Assembly (NCBI GenBank): GCA_023410025.1
Contig: JAEYQM010000002.1
Location: forward strand, 1 to 48,678
Direction: 5' to 3'
Length of the DNA: 48,678 nt
DNA from: Bacillota bacterium
Lineage (GTDB): Bacteria > Bacillota_I > Bacilli_A > ML615J-28 > CAG-698
Under the pieces are notes generated by a model, which did no database searches, was not told the origin of the DNA, and worked only from the letters and a program-made list of their open reading frames with translations. Position 1 is the stretch's first letter; the number at the start of each line of letters is the position of its first letter. This document shows positions 42,686-48,678 of the stretch, in pieces. A program made the position numbers and the translations under genes.

Positions 42686-42730
42686 AAAAAACCACCCTTT
42701 TAAGTTTATCACTTATCAGTGGTGGTTTTT
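42686..42730. terminator. Hairpin terminator shared by nth and rqcH
   Basis: AAAAACCACC (42686-42695) and GGTGGTTTTT (42721-42730) form a 10-bp stem with a 25-nt loop and T-runs on both strands. On the minus strand the 3' arm includes GGGTGG, the cse60 ribosome site. Confidence 0.6.
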
Positions 42731-43356
42731 GTCGCATTATAGTAATTACAAATATTAGTTAATGGACATTTATCGCATAATGGATTTCTTGCAATACAGA
42801 TGTAACGACCACACATAATAAGTAAGTGATGGGTTAAATGCCATTTATCTTTATCAAACTGTTTATTTAAATCCATTTCAATTAGATATGGATCAGTATT
42901 ACTACTTAAGCCAATTCTCTGTGATACCCTAGAGACATGGGTATCAACAGCAATTGCTGGAATCTTAAAACCTTCTGATAAGACCACATTAGCTGTTTTT
43001 CTACCTACTCCTGGTAAACTAACTAGTTTTTCAAAATCATTGGGTATTATTCCATTAAATTCACTAACTACCTTTTTTGCCATAGATGTGATATGTTCAG
43101 TCTTGTTTTTATATAGACCTAAAGATGCAATTATTCGACTTACTTCTTTGGGGTCTGCACTAGCAAGGGAATACACATCAGGATATATTAGAAATAAATC
43201 CTTTGTAACAATATTGACTCTTTTATCGGTAGTTTGTGCAGATAAAATAACAGCAACTGTTAATTCATAAATGTTAGTATAGTCTAGTTCGCATTTTGCA
43301 TCAGGAAATACCTCATGCAATTTTTCAAAGACAATACTAGCTTTTTTTGTAGACAT
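42709..43356 (-). CDS. nth: Endonuclease III
   Basis: A base-excision DNA glycosylase/AP lyase for oxidised pyrimidines. The 215 residues have the helix-hairpin-helix LPGVGRKTANVV with the catalytic Lys, the Asp in VDTHVSR, and the Fe-S cluster loop CIARNPLCDKCPLTNIC with the C-x6-C-x2-C-x5-C spacing. It overlaps dnaD by 20 nt, the same pairing as in Bacillus. Confidence 0.96.
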   Translation of the reverse strand: MSTKKASIVFEKLHEVFPDAKCELDYTNIYELTVAVILSAQTTDKRVNIVTKDLFLIYPDVYSLASADPKEVSRIIASLGLYKNKTEHITSMAKKVVSEFNGIIPNDFEKLVSLPGVGRKTANVVLSEGFKIPAIAVDTHVSRVSQRIGLSSNTDPYLIEMDLNKQFDKDKWHLTHHLLIMCGRYICIARNPLCDKCPLTNICNYYNATKTTTDK

Positions 43357-43954
43357 TATTAAATAACTCCTGTAAGTTTGAAGTTGGTGCAGGTTTTAAT
43401 TCCTTCTTATTATTTAATATAACATCAACATATTTTACATTTATCTTTTTCAAACGAACAACTTCATATACAGCTTCTTTTATTTTATCAACACTGAATT
43501 TATCTACATTTATCCAATGACTTATAACTTCTAGATCAATTGGTTTTAATATCTTTCCAAATTCACTTTCAATGAATTTTACAAGTTCTTGTAGTTCATT
43601 ATCTTTTTGTAATAATTTTATATTTGTTTCATCATTTTCTAATAAATAACTTAATCGTTTATATGTTTCATCTAAATTAAATTCCTCACCAGAATTAATA
43701 TCTATAACATTTAAACTTATAAATCCTTTATTTACTAGTTCAACAAGTTTTTTACTGATGGTTGCAACACTAATACTCATAGATGATGCAAGTTCTTCTG
43801 CCAATAACTTCTTTTTTCCTTGATTTAATAAGTTATTTAATTTTATTAAAATAATTACCTCAGTTTCACTTAAGTCTAATTTTTGGTATTTTTCAATAAT
43901 TAAACTATTAAAATCAATAAAATGATTTTTTAGTAACATGTAATATTGATTCAT
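43337..43954 (-). CDS. dnaD: DnaD-like primosome protein
   Basis: DnaD loads the replicative helicase at oriC and at restart sites. The 205-residue protein has an N-terminal winged-helix part (about 20-100, LAEELASSMSISVATISKKLVEL) and a C-terminal DnaD_B-type domain (about 110-190) with ISHWINVDKFSVDKIKEAVYEVV and KINVKYVDVIL. It starts two nt before the rnc stop and overlaps nth. With PriA apparently without helicase activity, the restart pathway here may rely on DnaD. Confidence 0.88.
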   Translation of the reverse strand: MNQYYMLLKNHFIDFNSLIIEKYQKLDLSETEVIILIKLNNLLNQGKKKLLAEELASSMSISVATISKKLVELVNKGFISLNVIDINSGEEFNLDETYKRLSYLLENDETNIKLLQKDNELQELVKFIESEFGKILKPIDLEVISHWINVDKFSVDKIKEAVYEVVRLKKINVKYVDVILNNKKELKPAPTSNLQELFNNVYKKS

Positions 43955-43956
43955 AC

Positions 43957-44646
43957 TTACCTCGCCACAATTTTTAACGCATCTTTAGCGGCATTTTGTT
44001 CTGCTTCTTTTTTGGTTTTACCAACACCAGTTCCTAGTTTTACATTTTCATGTAACACAGCAACTTCAAAAGTTTTATTGTGGGGGGGTCCTTCTTCACC
44101 AATCAATGTATATACTACACCTTTTCTGCTTTCAGATTGAATATATTCTTGTAATCTGCTTTTATAATCAATAAAGAAATCAACAGTTTTATTTGCAATT
44201 ATTGGAAATAAAAATTTTTCTAAAAAGCTTCTTACGAATCCAACATTATTATCTAAATACATTGCTCCTAAGAAACTTTCAAATAAATCCGCTAATACAG
44301 ATTGACTGTCTTCATTTTGATCTTTTGCTCCTTTTCCAAGCATTAAGCATTTATCTAAACCTAATTTCAAACTATATTCAGCATTAGCATTAGTACATAC
44401 AAAATTAGCTCGAAGTTTCGTCATTTCCCCTTCTGAGATATCTCTTGTTTTAAATAGATATTCACCAACTAAAAATCCTAATATTGCGTCACCTAAAAAT
44501 TCTAATCTTTCATAGTGACGACAATTATTCTCATTAGCAAATGACGAATGGGAGAAAGCTTCATAGTATAAATCATAATTTTTTACTTCAATATCCCATT
44601 TATCGGCTATTAAACTAAATTTCTCTTTAAATTCCTTCTTCGTCAT
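43957..44646 (-). CDS. rnc: Ribonuclease III
   Basis: RNase III cleaves double-stranded RNA in rRNA and mRNA processing. The signature ERLEFLGDAILGFLVGEYLF is present near residue 45, the second acidic cluster is in DLFESFLGAMYLD, and a C-terminal dsRNA-binding domain ends with GVGKTKKEAEQNAAKDAL. The ATG at 44646 is used; an in-frame GTG nine nt earlier overlaps its GAGTG site. The gene begins inside the end of plsX (20 nt), without the acpP that usually lies between them. Confidence 0.95.
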   Translation of the reverse strand: MTKKEFKEKFSLIADKWDIEVKNYDLYYEAFSHSSFANENNCRHYERLEFLGDAILGFLVGEYLFKTRDISEGEMTKLRANFVCTNANAEYSLKLGLDKCLMLGKGAKDQNEDSQSVLADLFESFLGAMYLDNNVGFVRSFLEKFLFPIIANKTVDFFIDYKSRLQEYIQSESRKGVVYTLIGEEGPPHNKTFEVAVLHENVKLGTGVGKTKKEAEQNAAKDALKIVAR

Positions 44647-45637
44647 TGTTAGCACTCAAATTATCTTTCATTATATTTATTACATTACCCTTTACAGCAT
44701 TTCTTGCTTGCATAATTGCTCTTGAGAAAGCATAGGCATTACTTGATCCATGAGCCTTTACAATAATACCATCAACACCAAATATTAAAGCTCCACCAAC
44801 TTCATCTGCATTTAAACGTTTTTTAAAGTTTTTTAAATTTTTCTTCATAAATAAAGCCCCTATGTAACCAAAGAAGTTAGATTTAATTTCTTCTTTTAAG
44901 GCTTGTCCTAATGCTTTAGCTGTTCCTTCAATAGTTTTCATAACTAAGTTTCCTGAAAAACCATCAGTTACTAGAATATCACATTCTGTTGTTAGAATTT
45001 CTTTAGGTTCAACATTTCCAAAAAAATTAATATTTTCATCATTAGATAATAAATCATATACTTCTTTTTCTAAATCACGACCCTTACCAGGTTCAGTTCC
45101 AATGTTTAAAAGTCCGACAACTGGTCTTTCAATTCCCTTAGTGTTAGCTAGGTAAACTGATGCAAACTGTGCATGTTGGACAATATGCTCAGCTTTAATT
45201 TCTGTATTTGCTCCAACATCAAGAAGTAGTCGGTTCTTACCCGCAAAAAATGGAAGCAATGGACATAAAGCTACACGTTTCATACCTGGGAGTCTTTTTA
45301 CAACCAAATGAGCAGCAACTATTGCACATTGTGTAGGCCCTGCGGTTACAACCCCATCAGATAATTTATCATGAACATGAGCGAAAGCTTGTACCATTGA
45401 TAAATCTTTATTCTTACGGATTGTTGAGACTGGATCTTTTTCTCCCATATCTAATTTTTTTGGAGCATGAACAATAGTAATGCGTTCATTTACGGTTAGA
45501 TACTTTTTAATTTCTACTTCATCACCGAATAGTGTAAGTTCAACGTCATGAAATTCTTTAATTGCAATGTTAACACCCTTCACAATTTCTTCAGGTGCAA
45601 AATCTCCACCCATTACATCAATTGCTAATTTTATCAT
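44627..45637 (-). CDS. plsX: Phosphate acyltransferase PlsX
   Basis: PlsX makes acyl-phosphate from acyl-ACP, the acyl donor for PlsY in phospholipid synthesis. The 336 residues start with IKLAIDVMGGDFAPEEIVKG and include DPVSTIRKNKDLSM, LLDVGANTEIKAEH and VTDGFSGNLVMKTIEGTA, all family segments. It follows recG by ten nt with AATAGGAG as ribosome site. The fab genes and fapR found here in many Bacilli are absent. Confidence 0.95.
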   Translation of the reverse strand: MIKLAIDVMGGDFAPEEIVKGVNIAIKEFHDVELTLFGDEVEIKKYLTVNERITIVHAPKKLDMGEKDPVSTIRKNKDLSMVQAFAHVHDKLSDGVVTAGPTQCAIVAAHLVVKRLPGMKRVALCPLLPFFAGKNRLLLDVGANTEIKAEHIVQHAQFASVYLANTKGIERPVVGLLNIGTEPGKGRDLEKEVYDLLSNDENINFFGNVEPKEILTTECDILVTDGFSGNLVMKTIEGTAKALGQALKEEIKSNFFGYIGALFMKKNLKNFKKRLNADEVGGALIFGVDGIIVKAHGSSNAYAFSRAIMQARNAVKGNVINIMKDNLSANNDEEGI

Positions 45638-45647
45638 ATCTTAACTC

Positions 45648-47672
45648 CTATTCTAAGTTCTCCTTCGTATTTTTGTAATTATTATCTACTATATCTAATA
45701 ATCCTTTATACTCTGGATTAACAAATAATTCATTTGACTCTATTATATCACAAACTATTTGATTTGCTTCTTCTAATATATCTATATCTTGAATTAAATC
45801 AGCTATTTTGAAATCAATATTACCAGATTGTCTTTCACCAAATATATCACCAGCGCCTCTTGTACGTAAATCTTCTTCAGCAAGCACAAAACCATCACTA
45901 GTTGATTCAACAAGTTTTAATCTATTTATTGCTGCTTCATTTTCAGCTTTACTAATCAAGAAACAATATGATTGATTATTACCCCTTCTAACTCGTCCAC
46001 GCATTTGGTGAAGTTGGGCAATTCCAAATCTTTCAGCATCAAGGATGACAATAGTTGTTGCATTAACAACATTTACTCCAACCTCAATGACACTAGTAGC
46101 TACTAAAATTTGAATTTCGTTATTTTCAAATTTCTTCATGACTTCAAATTTTTCATTACTTGATAATCTTCCATGTACTAATCCAACACGTGCAATATCT
46201 TTATAATATCTAGAAGTATTATCATATACATCCATGGCATTTTTCAAATCCATCATATCTGATTCTTCAACCATTGGTGTAATGATATAAACTTGTCTAC
46301 CTCTTTTTATTTCGTCTTCAATGTGAGTGAATACTTGATGACGTAAAGAATAATCAATGTATTTGGTAATTACTTCTTTTTTACTACCCGGCATCGTTTT
46401 TATAAAAGAAATATCGGAATCCCCTAAAATACTAATTGCTAGAGTTCTTGGGATTGGGGTAGCGCTCATCTTTAGATGATCAATTAAATAACCTTTACCA
46501 ACTAAAGATACTCTTTGACGAACACCAAAACGATGTTCTTCATCAGTTACAACTAAACCTAATTTCTTAAAGTTAACATCTTTTTGAAATAAAGAATGAG
46601 TTCCAATAATTATATCAATATTACCATTTTCTAAATCATTTAAAATAATCTTTCTATCCTTTTGAGGAGTAGATGATGTAAGTATTGCAACTTTAATTGA
46701 TTCATTTTTAAAAATATCAGTAAATGATTGATAGTGTTGATTAGCAAGCACTTCTGTTGGAACCATTATCGCCCCTTGGTAAGAAGCACTAACTACAGCA
46801 TATAGGGCAATTGCAGCAATAATTGTCTTCCCACTGCCAACTTCTCCTTGTAATAAACGATTCATCTTATAATTTGATGATATATCAACTAAAATATCAT
46901 TTAGTGATTTATCTTGATCGGGTGTTAATTTAAAAGGAAGTTTATCAATAAAAGCTTGTACTTTTTCTTTATCATAGTTAATGGCAATACCTTCAGTATA
47001 ATTTTTCCTAATATAAAGCATATACTTTATTTTTAATTGATATAAAAATAATTCTTCAAATTTAATTCTTTTCTTTGCAAGTTCTACTTCTTGTGTTGTT
47101 TCAGGTATATTAATAAACCTAATGGCATCATCAAATGAAATTAAATCTTTGTTTTCTAATAAGCTAGCTGGTAATAGATCACTTATTGAATATAGATTTC
47201 TATTTAGGATTTTTTCTTTAATTTCCGTAATTTTTTTATCAGTAAGTCCTTTTAAATTATAAACAGGATTAATATCCCTAGTTATTTCGTCAAATGAAAT
47301 TTCTGATGCAGTGAATTTTGAAAAATCTTTATCAAATTTACCAGTAAGTCTTACATATTTACCAAAATGTATTTTCGTTTTTAAAAAATTACGATTAAAA
47401 ATTGTAACTTTAATTTTATTACCTTCTGAATCAATGGAGAAGTACATAATGCTTAAATTACTTTTTGCATTATAAACTGTAACCTTTCCATCACAAAACC
47501 CATCAATTGTAATATTGACGCCAATTTTAGCTTCACTTACCTTTGTTACTGAATAATCAATATATCTAACTGGGTAAAAGGATAGCAAATCAAAAACAGT
47601 GTTAATATTGTTTTTTTTCAAAATTTGCAATTCTTTAACTGATATAAATTCAATTTGTGATAATTCCAACAC
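45648..47672 (-). CDS. recG: ATP-dependent DNA helicase RecG
   Basis: RecG reverses stalled forks and processes branched DNA. The 674-residue protein has an OB wedge domain (about 50-150), helicase motif I GEVGSGKTIIAA, DEEH in VVTDEEHRFGVRQR, MSATPIPRT, and motif VI QMRGRVRRG; all ATPase motifs are intact. The start is a GTG at 47672, eight nt after AAAGG. It lies between fakA and plsX, the typical Firmicute order. Confidence 0.96.
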   Translation of the reverse strand: MLELSQIEFISVKELQILKKNNINTVFDLLSFYPVRYIDYSVTKVSEAKIGVNITIDGFCDGKVTVYNAKSNLSIMYFSIDSEGNKIKVTIFNRNFLKTKIHFGKYVRLTGKFDKDFSKFTASEISFDEITRDINPVYNLKGLTDKKITEIKEKILNRNLYSISDLLPASLLENKDLISFDDAIRFINIPETTQEVELAKKRIKFEELFLYQLKIKYMLYIRKNYTEGIAINYDKEKVQAFIDKLPFKLTPDQDKSLNDILVDISSNYKMNRLLQGEVGSGKTIIAAIALYAVVSASYQGAIMVPTEVLANQHYQSFTDIFKNESIKVAILTSSTPQKDRKIILNDLENGNIDIIIGTHSLFQKDVNFKKLGLVVTDEEHRFGVRQRVSLVGKGYLIDHLKMSATPIPRTLAISILGDSDISFIKTMPGSKKEVITKYIDYSLRHQVFTHIEDEIKRGRQVYIITPMVEESDMMDLKNAMDVYDNTSRYYKDIARVGLVHGRLSSNEKFEVMKKFENNEIQILVATSVIEVGVNVVNATTIVILDAERFGIAQLHQMRGRVRRGNNQSYCFLISKAENEAAINRLKLVESTSDGFVLAEEDLRTRGAGDIFGERQSGNIDFKIADLIQDIDILEEANQIVCDIIESNELFVNPEYKGLLDIVDNNYKNTKENLE

Positions 47673-47690
47673 TGCCCATACCTTTCATTT

Positions 47691-47715
47691 AAAATAAAAA
47701 GGGCTAAAGCCCTTT
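47691..47715 (-). terminator. Terminator after fakA
   Basis: AAAGGGC and GCCCTTT arms around a TAAA tetraloop (47698-47715), followed by TTTTTATTTT on the minus strand. It separates fakA from recG. Confidence 0.85.
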
Positions 47716-47718
47716 ATT

Positions 47719-48678
47719 CTATTCTATTGCTAGAATATAACTATAGACTTCTTGATTTCCTTCGATAACCTCTACTTCAAGATTGCTATAATTTTTCTCA
47801 ATAAATTTAATTACTTCGTTAAGTTCTTTTTGAGGAACCCCATCACCATAAATGATTGTAATGATTTCTTTATCATCATCAATTGCTTTTTGTAATAAAC
47901 CCTTTATAGAATCCATTCTACGGTGATTTGATGTAACGATTTTGTTATTAACAATCCCAATAAAATCATCTTTACGGATATGAATTCCTTCAACATCTGT
48001 ATCTCTAATTGAATAAGTAATTAATCCAGTAGTAACTTTACTTATTACATCATTCATTTCTTCAATGATTTCTTCTGGTTCACCATTTAAATCAAGCATT
48101 GTAAGAGCAGAAAAACCTTGTGCTAATGACTTAGATTCAATAACCCATACTTTACTTTCTTCATAAATTTTTGCTGCTTGAGCAGCTGCAAGAATTATAT
48201 TTTTATTATTTGGGAACACCAAAATATTTTCAGCATTTAAGTGGTCAAAGCCTCTTATAAAGTCTTCAGTAGATGGATTCATACTTTGTCCACCTTCAAC
48301 AACATAGTCAGCACCCATTTCTTTAAATGTCTTAACTAGTCCTTCTCCAGATGCAACAGCTACGATTGCATATTTAGAACGTTTTTCAGGGGCTTGTGGT
48401 TTCTTTATATGTTCTTCACCACATGCACATACACCTTCATCAACATGTTGGACTTGTTGAAGATTGTTGTGTTGAACTGTCATGTTTTCGATCTTTAAGT
48501 GAACAAATTCACCAAATTGTTGACCAATGTTTAATATTTCTCCTGGTTTTAAAGTATGAATATGAACCTTTACAATTTCTTCATCTTTTACAACTACAAT
48601 AGAATTTCCAAGTGGCGAAATTTGATCAAGTACTAGTTTTTCATCAAATTTTTCAACATCATATTTTTCTTTATTTAT
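47719..48678 (-). CDS. fakA: Fatty acid kinase FakA, C-terminal part (window edge)
   Basis: The frame stays open to the end of the window, so the 5' part of the gene is outside; the 319 visible codons are the middle and C-terminal domains. FakA phosphorylates fatty acids bound to FakB, feeding exogenous fatty acids to PlsX/PlsY. VVVKDEEIVKVHIHTLKPGEIL and VEGGQSMNPSTEDF are the key family segments; the N-terminal DAK kinase domain is not visible. The linker near position 48430 carries CACGEEH, a possible metal-binding pair of cysteines. Calling its start at the ATG at 48483 would be wrong. Confidence 0.93.
   Translation of the reverse strand: MNKEKYDVEKFDEKLVLDQISPLGNSIVVVKDEEIVKVHIHTLKPGEILNIGQQFGEFVHLKIENMTVQHNNLQQVQHVDEGVCACGEEHIKKPQAPEKRSKYAIVAVASGEGLVKTFKEMGADYVVEGGQSMNPSTEDFIRGFDHLNAENILVFPNNKNIILAAAQAAKIYEESKVWVIESKSLAQGFSALTMLDLNGEPEEIIEEMNDVISKVTTGLITYSIRDTDVEGIHIRKDDFIGIVNNKIVTSNHRRMDSIKGLLQKAIDDDKEIITIIYGDGVPQKELNEVIKFIEKNYSNLEVEVIEGNQEVYSYILAIE

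Noticed and set aside
1..48678. CRISPR arrays, insertion sequences, phage genes, tRNA or rRNA genes
   Set aside because: No spaced direct repeats, transposase, integrase, cloverleaf or rRNA sequences were seen on either strand.
1..48678. Mycoplasma-type code with TGA as tryptophan
   Set aside because: TGA serves as the stop of nth, priA and psuG at the expected family lengths, and tryptophan codons read TGG.

Overview
The window comes from a low-GC, spore-forming Firmicute (Bacillota). Base composition looks to be around 28-30% G+C. TGA ends several reading frames (nth, priA, psuG), so the code is standard and not the Mycoplasma code. The gene content is Firmicute: an endospore operon with SpoIIAA, SpoIIAB, sigma-F and SpoVA proteins, RNase J, DnaD, RqcH, FakA, PyrR and a T-box leader. 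The exact order or family cannot be fixed from the sequence; the extreme AT bias would fit a deep, reduced Bacilli or Erysipelotrichia-like lineage.

Layout. 1-4.9 kb (minus): a membrane HD-GYP-like protein, a decayed glutamate racemase paralogue, a fused ABC transporter and an intact murI. 5.0-6.2 kb (plus): a split chromate-type transporter. 6.2-9.1 kb (minus): an ArsB/NhaD-type ion permease and a uracil permease with an attenuator leader. 9.3-12.4 kb (plus): psuG-tmcAL-mrp. 12.5-17.3 kb (minus): a P1/DmpA peptidase, then T-box-alaS-ruvX-DUF1292. 17.4-19.0 kb: RNase J. 19.2-25.4 kb (minus): the sporulation block dacF, spoIIAA-spoIIAB-sigF, spoVAC-spoVAD-spoVAE-spoVAF and a tandem DUF1540 protein. 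25.5-30.6 kb (minus): glpK, a GlpA-like dehydrogenase, a GlpB-like flavoprotein, a DUF1667 protein and a pyrophosphatase. 30.8-33.4 kb (minus): an SsuABC/ThiXYZ-type ABC importer. 33.46-33.63 kb (plus): an unannotated small RNA. 33.7-35.4 kb: a Na/Pi cotransporter. 35.6-40.9 kb (minus): gmk-rpoZ-priA-fmt-pgpA-pyrR. 40.97-42.5 kb (plus): rqcH. 42.5-48.7 kb (minus): fakA (cut by the window edge)-recG-plsX-rnc-dnaD-nth and the small spore protein Cse60.

How the genes fit together. Much of the window is the conserved Firmicute core cluster. The most notable signals lie outside that routine content. One is a promoter-terminator unit encoding a ~138-nt RNA that displays the same UUUCCCUC string in two hairpin loops and is complementary to Shine-Dalgarno sequences, including that of the uracil permease in this window. 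A second is a uracil permease leader that can fold into mutually exclusive terminator and antiterminator forms, with a loop resembling a PyrR site, while pyrR itself has its Shine-Dalgarno sequence separated from the start codon by a hairpin. A third is a set of full-length proteins that have lost the catalytic residues of their families: a MurI paralogue, an HD-GYP protein, an RNase J and a PriA.
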